Shown here in pieces: positions 33,560-42,404 of a stretch of 64,000 nt of DNA. This DNA is from Paraburkholderia hospita (GTDB lineage: Bacteria; Pseudomonadota; Gammaproteobacteria; Burkholderiales; Burkholderiaceae). A program made the translations under genes and the position numbers. The notes under the pieces were generated by a model. It was not told the origin of the DNA, did no database searches, and was given only the letters and a program-made list of their open reading frames with translations. Position 1 is the stretch's first letter, and the number at the start of each line of letters is the position of its first letter. Where the stretch lies: the NCBI RefSeq assembly GCF_002902965.1, contig NZ_CP026110.1:36134-100133 (forward strand), read 5' to 3'.

Positions 33560-33958
33560 ATGGAACTGAAAGTAAAGGACGCTGCCGGCGAAGTGCGCGC
33601 GATTGACATCGATGCGTGCAACGCTGCGATTGTCGCCGGCACCGACGGCTTCGCCATATCGCTGCTTGACAGTCTCACGGCTGACGAGTGCCGACAGCTC
33701 TATCAATGGTGCAACGACCAAAGCGCGAATGCGAGCGGCGCAATCGACATAACCGCTTGGCCTGGCTGGAATGACACTGCGGCTCAACAGTTTCAACGTG
33801 CCGCTAACAAATGTCGGAACTACAACATCAATGTCCAGACGATATCGCAATCGTTCGTTCAACTCATTGTAGGAGCACCGTCCAGCGGCAAATCGGTGAT
33901 GATGAACACGATTTCCGTGACCGACCCGGCCGCGCCGGAATCGAAGGAGGGCAACTGA
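33560..33958 (+). CDS. Unknown protein with C-terminal P-loop-like motif, 132 aa
   Basis: ATG 33560 has GAGAGGA upstream. Mostly a small globular domain with WCNDQ and NKCRNYN. Near the end it reads VGAPSSGKSVMMNTIS, which looks like a Walker A and resembles the SAPPGSGKSVLMNSMN of the DotO ATPase in this window. No Walker B follows, so nucleotide binding is doubtful. Function unknown. Confidence 0.55.
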   Translation: MELKVKDAAGEVRAIDIDACNAAIVAGTDGFAISLLDSLTADECRQLYQWCNDQSANASGAIDITAWPGWNDTAAQQFQRAANKCRNYNINVQTISQSFVQLIVGAPSSGKSVMMNTISVTDPAAPESKEGN

Positions 33959-33959
33959 C

Positions 33960-34163
33960 ATGAAGGCAGCCGTACAGACGAGCGTCGCGATCGTCGCCCT
34001 TCTCGTAGGATTGTTTTTCTGTTTCGCAGCCGCGCGCGGCTACATGCTGCACAACACCATCGCTTTCAGACCGCTGCTGTTCGGTCTGGTCGACGTGGTT
34101 GTCGCATGTGTGTTGCTGCGCCACGCCTACATGGCCCGCAAGGCCCGGAGCATGACGTTATGA
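33960..34163 (+). CDS. Small two-pass membrane protein, 67 aa
   Basis: Two hydrophobic helices (about 6-27 and 37-55) with Arg/Lys at the C-terminus, starting 1 nt after the previous stop and overlapping the next start (ATGA). Not recognised; such small proteins near transfer genes may act in entry exclusion. Confidence 0.6.
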   Translation: MKAAVQTSVAIVALLVGLFFCFAAARGYMLHNTIAFRPLLFGLVDVVVACVLLRHAYMARKARSMTL

Positions 34164-34414
34164 CTACTTGGACTGACGACCAGCTTGCCGATTACGAGTG
34201 CGCGCTCGAAACGATCGGCAACGTAATCGCCTTGAAGGCGCGCGACATCGAAGAGGAAAAGGCGAAGAACGCGCCGGACGTTGACCGGCTCGCCGAACTG
34301 CGTCGGCAGCAAGCCGACCTCGCCGGGGAGCGCAGCCGCCTGCGCATCGGCGACCACGATGCTGTCGCGCGCGTCATTGAACAATATGGCAGGCTCGTGC
34401 GCGCGAGCGCATGA
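34160..34414 (+). CDS. Small helical protein of unknown function, 84 aa
   Basis: Charged, heptad-like helix over most of its length (DRLAELRRQQADLAGERSRL), suggesting a coiled coil. ATG 34160 overlaps the previous stop; the next gene, a zeta-toxin-like kinase, starts 15 nt later. Size and position would suit a partner or antitoxin of the zeta protein, but there is no sequence proof. Confidence 0.6.
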   Translation: MTTWTDDQLADYECALETIGNVIALKARDIEEEKAKNAPDVDRLAELRRQQADLAGERSRLRIGDHDAVARVIEQYGRLVRASA

Positions 34415-34429
34415 CGACTTGAGGCCACG

Positions 34430-35965
34430 ATGACGGTCATCCACGACAATCGCCCGCGCGGGCTCTCGGTCGAAGAGGCGCAGCAAGCCGTCGACGAGTT
34501 CCTCGCCGAGTACAACGGGAACATTCCCGTAACCGCCATTGTGCGTGCGACGCAGGAGGAAATCTATGGACCCGAAGCATCCCGTGAAAAACTCGGCTAC
34601 CGCATCGACGGGGCATACCACCCGGCCCGACGCATCTTTACCCTTGCAGCTTCCAATATGGGTGACGAAGGGGCCGTCCGACGAGCCCTTCGCCACGAGC
34701 TGCTCGGCCACTACGGGCTCAACACTTTCAGCCCGACTGAAAAGCGCGCTCTGCTCGATCGCGTTCTGGAAACGCGGCACGAGCCATCGCTGAGCCATAT
34801 CTGGAAGCGGGTAGAGTGCGATTACGCCTCGCTTCCAGATCTGTACAAGGCCGAGGAAGTGTTCGCCTTCGTCGCCGAGGAAGAACGGAGCTTCGTCGGG
34901 CGTGCGTGGGACGGCGTGCGCGCGACGCTCCAGCGTGCCCTGCGCGCAACGGGCCTTTCGAAGGGCCCGCTTACGCTCGCAGAGCTACGCGACGCCGCAC
35001 GCGACATCGCCACGGGCATCCGCGCCGGCGATCGCCAGCAGCAGACCTTTCCGCAGACCGACACTGCGCAGTTTCGGCTGGACTCTGAAACGCACGGCGA
35101 GATCCTGCGCGAGATCCAGACCCAAGCACTCGCGATCACGCGGCCCGTCCAGCGACCCGTAGCGATCATCCTTGGCGGCCAACCGGGCGCAGGCAAGGCA
35201 GCGCTCGCCAGCGTAGCGCTGGACGAGCTCGCCGGCAATGCCGTGAAGATCGACGCGGACGAACTCCGCAAGAACCATCCAAGGTACATCGCGCTGATGC
35301 GCGAGGATGACCGCACGGCGGCAGACCGCACCCACGGTGATGCGGGCCCGTGGGCCGTCAAACTGACGAGCGCCGCGATGGCCGCGCGTCGAAACCTGAT
35401 CGTAGACGGCACGATGCGCGACCCTGACAACCTCGCCAAGCTCTGCCGGAAACTGCGCGATGCCGGCTACCGGATCGAGGCCCGCGTGATGGCCGTCAAC
35501 GCGCTTGTCAGTCGCCTAAGCATCCACGAGCGCTATGAGCGCCAGGTGCAGGCCAACGGCTTCGGCCGTTGGTCGAATCGCGATAAGCACGATGCAGCGT
35601 TCACCGGCGTTCCGCTGACTGTCGAGAAGCTCGAGGCCGAGCAGCTCGTCGACCGGATGACCGTGTTTGCGCGAAACAGCGACGAGCCGGTCTACGACAA
35701 TCGCCTCGTCGCCGCGCAATGGGAGCAGCCACCGGCAGGCCGCGAGCGTGTCGACGCCGAGCGCTCACGCGAATGGTCATCTACCGAACGCCACCAGTTC
35801 GTCGGCAGGCTCGACGCGATCGCACGTCGCATGGAGCAGCGAGGAGCAGGCGAAGCCGACTTCAGGTCGCTGGCCGATCTGCGCGCCGACTTCGAGCGCG
35901 AGCACCAAGCTGACCGCCACGCGCCGCGCGTGCCGCACCGCGTCGCGCCGAAACCGGGAGGCTGA
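34430..35965 (+). CDS. Zeta-toxin-like kinase with N-terminal HELLGH domain, 511 aa
   Basis: The C-terminal half is a zeta/PezT-type P-loop kinase: GGQPGAGKAALA (Lys256), KIDADELRKNHP, LIVDGTMRDP, and a basic tail. Zeta toxins phosphorylate UDP-N-acetylglucosamine. The Walker A Lys is followed by Ala instead of Ser/Thr, which may weaken activity. The N-terminal half has HELLGH (residues 89-94), a zinc-protease-like motif common in polyvalent proteins of mobile elements. No classical epsilon antitoxin is adjacent. Such fusions may act in the recipient after transfer. Confidence 0.78.
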   Translation: MTVIHDNRPRGLSVEEAQQAVDEFLAEYNGNIPVTAIVRATQEEIYGPEASREKLGYRIDGAYHPARRIFTLAASNMGDEGAVRRALRHELLGHYGLNTFSPTEKRALLDRVLETRHEPSLSHIWKRVECDYASLPDLYKAEEVFAFVAEEERSFVGRAWDGVRATLQRALRATGLSKGPLTLAELRDAARDIATGIRAGDRQQQTFPQTDTAQFRLDSETHGEILREIQTQALAITRPVQRPVAIILGGQPGAGKAALASVALDELAGNAVKIDADELRKNHPRYIALMREDDRTAADRTHGDAGPWAVKLTSAAMAARRNLIVDGTMRDPDNLAKLCRKLRDAGYRIEARVMAVNALVSRLSIHERYERQVQANGFGRWSNRDKHDAAFTGVPLTVEKLEAEQLVDRMTVFARNSDEPVYDNRLVAAQWEQPPAGRERVDAERSREWSSTERHQFVGRLDAIARRMEQRGAGEADFRSLADLRADFEREHQADRHAPRVPHRVAPKPGG

Positions 35966-35978
35966 CGCCGATATACGA
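35964..35978 (-). repeat. Orphan iteron-like sequence
   Basis: On the minus strand it reads TCGTATATCGGCGTC, matching the oriV iteron TCGTATATCGCCGAC at 13 of 15 positions. It lies in the control region before the helicase gene, far from the origin array. A Rep-binding site here could tie expression to copy number; it might also be chance. Confidence 0.4.
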
Positions 35979-36059
35979 CACTCGCAGACATACGCCGCAT
36001 ACGCCACAGAACCTGCCCGTATGGCCGTATGTTCAATCCCGCTAGCCGTTTTGGACGTA

Positions 36060-36085
36060 TTTTGTATAATGCCTATGATACAAAC
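36060..36085. promoter_or_regulatory. Transfer operator O5 (helicase promoter)
   Basis: TTTTGTAT-N10-ATACAAAC, 18 bp before the ATG of the giant helicase gene. TATAAT (36065-36070) overlaps the left arm and is a good -10. Confidence 0.65.
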
Positions 36086-36103
36086 GGCTAGAGGGCGTAC
36101 ATC

Positions 36104-39100
36104 ATGGCGAAAAAACGGCAGCCGGCCGACGATCTCAATCAGTTTTCATTCGATTTCGAATTCAACGAGACCGCCGACATCATCGACAGCCTTCAGGCAC
36201 AGATCGATGTCGACGAAGATGAAGGAGCACAGCATGCTTATCGGACAAACTCAGCCGCTGACGATCGCGGCCAAAATCCTCAAGCCGACGACGATCCAAG
36301 CCGTCCGGCGTTCGCCCTCGTATCACCTGCAGGGCTGGAAAATCCTCGACCGCTGGGCGTTCAACAGCCCGGAGAAACTGCGCTCGCTGGAAGCGCAGGG
36401 CGAGGTAATTCTGCTGGGCAGACTGCTCGAGCAGCAGACGATCGAGCACCAGGTCTTGAGCCGGTCGATCGACCAGAAGCAGAACGGACTGACGGAACAC
36501 GAGATTCTGGCCAGCAACGAGATCAACACCGAGCTGTAACGCCGGTCGATTACACGATCACCGCAGCGGATCAGCTCGGCGAGGGCGGAGCCAAGGCCAA
36601 ATATCGCGACAACATCGCTGCCTTGAAGCTGCTCATGCAGCTCCGCGAACAGGCTCGCGCCGCGACGCCCGACGAACAGGCGATCCTCGTGCGCTACGTT
36701 GGTTGGGGCGGTCTCCCGCAGGCGTTCGACCATCGCAACCAGGACTGGCAGGACCAGTACCTCGAGCTCGCCGCGCTCCTCCCGAAAGACGAATACGACC
36801 GTGCACGCCGTTCCACGCAGGACGCGCACTACACGTCGCAGATCGTCATCGACGGCATCTACAAGGGCCTCCAACGTATCGGCTTCGACGGTGGCCGGGT
36901 CTTCGAGCCGTCGGCCGGCATCGGCAACTTCGTCGGCCTCATGCCGGCGCCGATGCGAACCGCGAGCCATTTCACCGCGATCGAGCTCGACCCGCTGACC
37001 GCCGAGATCGCGCGTCATCTCTATCCGAGCGCGACGCATATCAACCGTGGCCTGCAGGACGTTGTGATTCCCGCCGGTCACTTCGACGCCTGCGTCGGCA
37101 ATCCGCCATTCGGCACTCAATCGCTCTACGATCCGCACCATCGTGAGTTGGGCGGCTTCTCGATCCACAACTATTTTCTCGCGAAGTCGATCGACAAGCT
37201 CCGCGAGGGCGGGGTGATGGCCGTCGTCGTCAGCCGCTACTTCCTCGACGCGGCCAACACCGCGGCGCGCGTGCACATCGCCGATCGCGCCCACTTCCTC
37301 GGCGCGATCCGTCTGCCGAACACCGCATTTAAGCGCAACGCGCTCACCGAAGTTACGACCGACATCATCTTTTTTCAGAAGGCGGCCGCCGGCGATACTC
37401 CCGATCGCCGCTGGGTGGATGTCGGCGAAATACGAGACCACGAGACTGGCGAGGCGATCACGCTCAACCGCTATTTCGTCGACCATCCCGAGCAGATGGC
37501 CGGTCGCATGGCCATCACCAGCAAGATGCACCGCGACACGGCGGACCTGTTGCCGGAGGCCGGCGTCGATCTCGCCGACTCGATCGAGAAGCGCCTGCAG
37601 GCGCTGCCTGCTGACGTATATCGACCAGCGACCGATGTCGCTGCTGCGGTCGACGAACGCGAGGAGAAGCCGGCGCTCACGCTGCCCGACACGCTCAAGA
37701 TCGGCTCGTTCTTCACCGCGCCGAACGGACGCCTCGCACGACGCCTGCCGGACATCCTCGACGAGCACGACTATGCCTACGTCGAACCGAAGAACGAGCG
37801 CGCCGGCGCACGCATTAAAGGCATGGTGCAAGTGCGCGAGGCGCTGCGCGACCTCATGCTGGCCGAGCAGTCTGAGCACGTCACCGACTTCGCACTGACC
37901 TCGAAGCGCACGACGCTCAATCGCGTCTATGACGAATTCGTGCGCAAGTTCGGGCACGTCAGCTCGCAGGCGAACCGCCTCGCCATGTCGGAAGATCCCG
38001 AGTATCCGCTGCTGCACGCACTCGAAAGCGACTACGACAAGGGCATCTCGCCCGAGACAGCGAAGAAGCACGGCGTGGAGCCGCGCCGGCCGAGCGCGAA
38101 CAAGGCGGCGATCTTCTCGAAGCGCGTCATGAGTCCACGTAAGGAAGTCACGCACGTCGAGACGGCGAAGGACGCGCTTGTGGTGTCCATGAACGAGAGC
38201 GGCCGCATCGACCTCGCGCGCATGATGCGCCTAACGGGCAAGCCCGAGGACGAGTTGATTCGCGATCTCAAAGGGCTTATCTACCTGAATCCCGAGCGCG
38301 ATCGCTGGGAGACGGCGGACCAGTATCTGACCGGCAATGTGAAAGCGAAGCTGCGCACGGCCGAAACGGCCGCCGGGCAGAATCCGCGCTACATCGAGAA
38401 CGTCGACGCACTGCGCGCCGTTCAGCCCGCCGACATCGAGCCGGTCGATATCTCCATCCAGCTCGGCTCGACGTGGGTACCCGACCAGGTGATCGGTCAG
38501 TTTGTCGGCCACTTGCTCGGCGACGTGCGCCGCCGCATCACGTATCAGGAAACGCTGGGCAAGTGGCTCGTCGACATCGAGCACGGTGATCGCACCACGG
38601 CACGCGTCACATGGGGCACCGAGGCATATCCCGCCAACGAGCTCATGGAGTCGATCCTGACGAACCGGCCGATCCAGGTCAAGGTCGAGGCCGGCAAGGA
38701 CGCGAACGGGAACAAGATATACCGCGTTGATGACGCACAGACGGCGGCCGCCAACCAGAAGGCCGACGAGATCCGGCAGGCGTTCCTCGATTGGGTGTGG
38801 GAGGACAAGGATCGCCGCGAGACGCTCGCCCGAATCTACAACGATCGCTTCAACACGAACATTCCGGCGAAGTACGACGGATCGCACCTGGACCTTCCCG
38901 GCGCGTCGCTCGACATCACGCTGCGGCCGCACCAGAAAGACGCTATCTGGCGCGGCATTCAGGACGGGACCGCGTTGTTCGATCACGTCGTCGGCGCCGG
39001 CAAGACGCTCGTGTGCGTCGGCACCATCATGGAGAGCAAGCGCATGGGCCTGATGTCGAAGCCCATGCTCGTCGTTCCGAACCATCTGCTGCTGCAATGG

Positions 39101-41665
39101 AAGGACGCTTTCTACTCGCTATATCCCAACGCGAACATTCTCGTCGCCGAAAAAAGCGACTTCAAGAAGGAGAATCGCGAGCGCCTGTTCGGTCGCATCG
39201 CAACCGGCGATTGGGACGCCGTGATCGTCGCTCACAGCTCGTTCAAGAAGATCGGCATGCCCGAGGATACGCTGCGCGAGCTGCTCGAGGAACAGATCGA
39301 GGACCTGAGCGACGCCATCACGCAGATCAAGGCTGAGCAGGGCGACCGGATCACGATCAAGGAGATGGAAAAGGCGAAGGAGCGCATGACCGAGCGCCTC
39401 GAGCGCAAAGCCGACACCGGCGCGAAAGACCAGGCGGTTAGCTTCGCCGACCTCGGCGTCGACTCACTCTTTGTTGACGAAGCGCACGAGTTCAAGAACC
39501 TCTTCATCACGACGACGCTCAGCCGCGTGTCCGGACTTGGCAATCTCGCAGGATCGGAGAAGGCATTCGACTTGTTCGTGAAGGCCCGTTACCTGCAGCA
39601 GCGCAACGACGGCCGCGGCATCTTCTTCGCGACTGGCACACCGATCAGCAACACGATCGCCGAGCTTTACACCATGCAGCGCTACCTTCAGTACGACGAG
39701 CTCAAGGCGCGCGGCATCGTCCACTTCGATGCATGGGCCTCCACCTTCGGGCAGGTGGTCACGGGCTGGGAGCTTGATGCCACAGGCGTTAATTACCGTC
39801 TGAACAGCCGGTTCTCGAAGTTCCAGAACGTTCCCGAGCTCATCTCGCTGTACCGCACGTTCGCCGACGTTATCACGAAGTCGGATCTCGACCGCCAGGC
39901 CGCAGAACGTGGCACCCGCTTCCCGGTTCCGAAGATCAAGGGCGGGCGGCCGCAGAACATCATCGTCGAGCGATCGGAGGCGCAAGCGCTGTTCATGGGC
40001 GTGCAGACACCCGTGCTCGACGACAAGGGCGAGGCGGTCCTGCGCGGCGACGGCATGCCGCTGAAGAACTGGAACAGTGGCTCGATCATTCACCGGATGG
40101 AGAACCTGCCCAAGGACCCGCGCGTCGACAACCCGCTCAAGATCACGAACGATGCACGCAAGGCCGGCCTCGACTTCCGCCTCATCAGTCCGCACGCGGC
40201 CGACGACGCCGGCAGCAAGATCAACACGGCGATCGACAACATCTATCGCATATGGGAGGCGTGGAAGGACCGGAAGGGCACGCAACTCGTGTTCTGCGAT
40301 CTGTCGACGCCAAAACTGTCAAAGAAAGCCGCGCCGATCGCGCCGGCGGACGGCGATGACGAGGGCGACGACGAAGCGCCCGCCATCTCGATGGACGAGT
40401 TGCTGGCCAGCAACGCGGACTTTTCCGTCTACGATGACATCAAGGCGAAGCTGATCGCGCGCGGCGTGCCCGAGCATGAGATCCGCTTCATCCACGAGGC
40501 GACGACGGATCTGCAGAAGGCGAAGCTGTTCGACGACATGAACCGCGGCCACTCGCGCATCATGCTCGGCTCGACTGCGAAGATGGGCGCCGGCACGAAC
40601 GTTCAGCGGCGACTCGTCGCCGAGCACCATCTCGACGCGCCGTGGCGGCCGAGCGATCTGGAGCAGCGTGAGGGCCGCATTCTGAGGCAGGGCAACCTCT
40701 TTTACGAAGAGGACCCAGACGGCTTCGAGGTCGAGATTCTGCGCTATGCGACTAAGCAGACCTACGACAGCCGCATGTGGCAGACGATCGAATACAAGGC
40801 CGCCGGCATCGAACAGTTCCGTAAGGGCGACAGTCTCCAGCGCGTGATCGAAGACGTTGCGAGCGAAGCCGCCAATGCGGCCGAGATGAAGGCCGCCGCG
40901 ACGGGCAATCCGCTGATCTTCTTGCAGGTGCAGCTCAGTGCCGATCTGAAGAAGGTCGAGGCACTGTTCTCGAACTACAAGCGCAATCAGCACAGTCTCG
41001 AAAGCCGCGTCGGTTGGCTGGCCGATGCCGACAAGCGTGCTGATCGCGCTATCGCGCGCTGGAACCGCGAGATCGAGATCCGCGATGCAGCAACGACCGA
41101 GCAGTTCCGATTCGAGACCAAGAGCCGCGTCTATGGTGAGAAGGATCGGGAGACGCTGCTGGGCGAGGTCATGTACGCGATGAAGAAGGCCGTCGAACGA
41201 CGGGCGGTCGGCATTCTTGACCGACCCACCGAGATGCCAGTCGGCCGCTATCGCGGGTTCGACATCAAGGTCTACGCCAGTCGCGACGAAATCCAGTTCA
41301 CGCTGACCGGTTCCGACACTTACGAGCCCGAGAACCTGAGCTACCGCGCCGAGGAGAAATTCAGCATCACGGGTTTCGTCCATCGGCTCGACAACTTCGT
41401 GGCGCGGTTCGAGGACTGGCGACAGGAGGCCGAGGAGACGCGCGAGAAAGAGCGTCGTGAACACGCGAAGGCCGTCGCGGAGCAGGGCAAGCCGTTTCCG
41501 CAGCAGGCGCGCCTCGAGGCGTTGCGCCAAGACGTGCGCGACGTCATGACCGAGCTGAAGCTGATGCAGGCCGACGACAACTACGTGTCGCAGTGGCAGC
41601 CGCAGTCGCGGACCACCGACGGCAATGCCGGCCAGCAGCAGGACCGGTTCCGCATGCGCGCATGA
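36104..41665 (+). CDS. Adenine-N6 methylase/SF2 helicase fusion (DarB-like layout), 1853 aa
   Basis: Very large protein. A poorly conserved N-terminus (residues 1-145, overlapping a nested gene) leads into an N6-adenine methyltransferase domain with EPSAGIGNFVG (SAM site, about 268) and NPPFG (Asn333), then an SF2/SNF2-type helicase with VGAGKT (Lys967), DEAHEFKN (Asp1125) and a C-terminal helicase half with SRIMLGSTAKMGAGTNVQRR and EGRILRQGN. C-terminal coiled coil. The layout resembles P1 DarB, which protects phage DNA from type I restriction in the new host. A similar anti-restriction role is inferred. Confidence 0.88.
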   Translation: MAKKRQPADDLNQFSFDFEFNETADIIDSLQAQIDVDEDEGAQHAYRTNSAADDRGQNPQADDDPSRPAFALVSPAGLENPRPLGVQQPGETALAGSAGRGNSAGQTARAADDRAPGLEPVDRPEAERTDGTRDSGQQRDQHRAVTPVDYTITAADQLGEGGAKAKYRDNIAALKLLMQLREQARAATPDEQAILVRYVGWGGLPQAFDHRNQDWQDQYLELAALLPKDEYDRARRSTQDAHYTSQIVIDGIYKGLQRIGFDGGRVFEPSAGIGNFVGLMPAPMRTASHFTAIELDPLTAEIARHLYPSATHINRGLQDVVIPAGHFDACVGNPPFGTQSLYDPHHRELGGFSIHNYFLAKSIDKLREGGVMAVVVSRYFLDAANTAARVHIADRAHFLGAIRLPNTAFKRNALTEVTTDIIFFQKAAAGDTPDRRWVDVGEIRDHETGEAITLNRYFVDHPEQMAGRMAITSKMHRDTADLLPEAGVDLADSIEKRLQALPADVYRPATDVAAAVDEREEKPALTLPDTLKIGSFFTAPNGRLARRLPDILDEHDYAYVEPKNERAGARIKGMVQVREALRDLMLAEQSEHVTDFALTSKRTTLNRVYDEFVRKFGHVSSQANRLAMSEDPEYPLLHALESDYDKGISPETAKKHGVEPRRPSANKAAIFSKRVMSPRKEVTHVETAKDALVVSMNESGRIDLARMMRLTGKPEDELIRDLKGLIYLNPERDRWETADQYLTGNVKAKLRTAETAAGQNPRYIENVDALRAVQPADIEPVDISIQLGSTWVPDQVIGQFVGHLLGDVRRRITYQETLGKWLVDIEHGDRTTARVTWGTEAYPANELMESILTNRPIQVKVEAGKDANGNKIYRVDDAQTAAANQKADEIRQAFLDWVWEDKDRRETLARIYNDRFNTNIPAKYDGSHLDLPGASLDITLRPHQKDAIWRGIQDGTALFDHVVGAGKTLVCVGTIMESKRMGLMSKPMLVVPNHLLLQWKDAFYSLYPNANILVAEKSDFKKENRERLFGRIATGDWDAVIVAHSSFKKIGMPEDTLRELLEEQIEDLSDAITQIKAEQGDRITIKEMEKAKERMTERLERKADTGAKDQAVSFADLGVDSLFVDEAHEFKNLFITTTLSRVSGLGNLAGSEKAFDLFVKARYLQQRNDGRGIFFATGTPISNTIAELYTMQRYLQYDELKARGIVHFDAWASTFGQVVTGWELDATGVNYRLNSRFSKFQNVPELISLYRTFADVITKSDLDRQAAERGTRFPVPKIKGGRPQNIIVERSEAQALFMGVQTPVLDDKGEAVLRGDGMPLKNWNSGSIIHRMENLPKDPRVDNPLKITNDARKAGLDFRLISPHAADDAGSKINTAIDNIYRIWEAWKDRKGTQLVFCDLSTPKLSKKAAPIAPADGDDEGDDEAPAISMDELLASNADFSVYDDIKAKLIARGVPEHEIRFIHEATTDLQKAKLFDDMNRGHSRIMLGSTAKMGAGTNVQRRLVAEHHLDAPWRPSDLEQREGRILRQGNLFYEEDPDGFEVEILRYATKQTYDSRMWQTIEYKAAGIEQFRKGDSLQRVIEDVASEAANAAEMKAAATGNPLIFLQVQLSADLKKVEALFSNYKRNQHSLESRVGWLADADKRADRAIARWNREIEIRDAATTEQFRFETKSRVYGEKDRETLLGEVMYAMKKAVERRAVGILDRPTEMPVGRYRGFDIKVYASRDEIQFTLTGSDTYEPENLSYRAEEKFSITGFVHRLDNFVARFEDWRQEAEETREKERREHAKAVAEQGKPFPQQARLEALRQDVRDVMTELKLMQADDNYVSQWQPQSRTTDGNAGQQQDRFRMRA
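36234..36539 (+). CDS. Nested gene inside the helicase gene, 101 aa
   Basis: Lies wholly inside the helicase gene, in the same relative frame (+1) as the genes nested in the relaxase. AAGGAG stands 7 nt before its ATG. The product is a well-formed protein (QPLTIAAKILKPTTIQAVRR, WKILDRWAFNSPEKLRSLEA), while the helicase frame here is a low-complexity Arg/Asp/Gln/Pro stretch. Dual coding is the simplest reading. Function not recognised; mixed helix and strand, slightly basic. Confidence 0.7.
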   Translation: MLIGQTQPLTIAAKILKPTTIQAVRRSPSYHLQGWKILDRWAFNSPEKLRSLEAQGEVILLGRLLEQQTIEHQVLSRSIDQKQNGLTEHEILASNEINTEL

Positions 41666-41673
41666 CGGGCAGG

Positions 41674-41721
41674 CACAAGATGTTGTGTCCGACCAGCTGC
41701 TCCTAACCACAACATCTTGTG
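41674..41721. repeat. 14-bp inverted repeat pair after helicase gene
   Basis: CACAAGATGTTGTG (41674-41687) and its exact complement (41708-41721) are separated by 20 nt. Each arm is itself nearly palindromic (CACAA-NNNN-TTGTG), so this may be two operator sites rather than a terminator stem. There is no T run next to it. Confidence 0.6.
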
Positions 41722-41727
41722 TCACAG

Positions 41728-41751
41728 CCGCCGCGATCGCGGCGGTTTTTT
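41728..41751 (+). terminator. Rho-independent terminator of the helicase unit
   Basis: CCGCCGCG-AT-CGCGGCGG followed by six T. Confidence 0.85.
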
Positions 41752-41780
41752 CTTGCCTGCAAGCAGGCGGGCAGGGCACC

Positions 41781-42084
41781 CACCCATCCCCCGCCTTCCC
41801 GCCCTGCGGGAAGGAGCGAGTCGCCCTCTGTCGTCAAGGGTGCGGGGGAGATGAAACCACCCCCACACCCTCGACTGGAGCGTCTATCCCGGCACGCCAG
41901 CCCGTCAAGGGCCGCTGCGCTGCCGTCCTCACCCGTTCGGTGCTCGACCTGGCCTGCGGCCAGCTCTGCGCTCCGCTGCGGCTTCCGGGCGCCCCCTTGA
42001 CCGCCTGACATGCCTCAACACCCACCAAATATTTACGTAATTGTGCAATTGCGTATTTACGTAAGTACGTAAGCGGGCTATAAT
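41781..42084 (+). repeat. Dispersed ~300-bp structured repeat, copy 3 (R3)
   Basis: Same core as R1, R2 and R5, same orientation. Its TACGTA region differs most (ATTTACGTAATTGTGCAATT) yet keeps the TTACGTA-NN-TACGTAA operator and 17-bp promoter spacing, indicating selection on those elements. With the terminator, IR pair and leader it accounts for 41666-42188. Confidence 0.85.
42056..42084 (+). promoter_or_regulatory. R3 promoter
   Basis: -35 TTTACG (42056-42061), 17 bp, -10 TATAAT (42079-42084); operator TTACGTA-AG-TACGTAA across the -35 and spacer. Drives the dpdA-like operon. Confidence 0.78.
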
Positions 42085-42121
42085 ATCTTCATGCAGTGAC
42101 GGCCACGCCTCACCGCATCCC

Positions 42122-42182
42122 GGCCGGAACCACTGGCGGCTACCAGTCCCCGGCTACGTCGTTCACCGTCCCGTCTAGGAGC
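42122..42182 (+). promoter_or_regulatory. Leader RNA element L3
   Basis: Loop GGCGGCTACC at 42135-42144 in a GGCCGG...CCGG stem, RBS decamer GTCTAGGAGC at 42173-42182, then ATG 42189. Same as L2 and L5 except in the linker between stem and RBS. Confidence 0.62.
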
Positions 42183-42188
42183 ATTGGC

Positions 42189-42326
42189 ATGAGCGCGAGT
42201 CTGTTCACACTGCATCATTGGATCGTAGTCCTAAGTTGCGCGTACATGGAGTACACGTACACGCCGTGGAACGGTCGCAACTACTACCGCCGCACGGTCG
42301 ATTACGGCCGCGTCGTCTGGTGCTAA
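42189..42326 (+). CDS. Tiny protein, 45 aa
   Basis: ATG follows leader L3. Short protein with a hydrophobic first half (LHHWIVVLSCAYM) and a Tyr/Arg-rich second half (YYRRTVDYGRVVWC). Not recognised. It could be a functional micropeptide or a leader peptide; a small hairpin TCTGGTGCTAACCAGA lies across its 3' end. Confidence 0.5.
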   Translation: MSASLFTLHHWIVVLSCAYMEYTYTPWNGRNYYRRTVDYGRVVWC

Positions 42327-42344
42327 CCAGACAAAAACTTCACT

Positions 42345-42400
42345 GATCGCATTGGCGGCTACCGATGCGATCGGTTCCTGCAACACCCACGTCTAGGAGC
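42345..42400 (+). promoter_or_regulatory. Leader RNA element L4
   Basis: GATCGCAT (42345-42352) pairs perfectly with ATGCGATC (42365-42372); the loop holds GGCGGCTACC (42354-42363). GTCTAGGAGC at 42391-42400, ATG at 42405. The stem sequence is unrelated to L1, L2 or L6, so pairing rather than sequence is kept. This copy lies inside the operon, without its own R repeat. Confidence 0.7.
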
Positions 42401-42404
42401 AACC

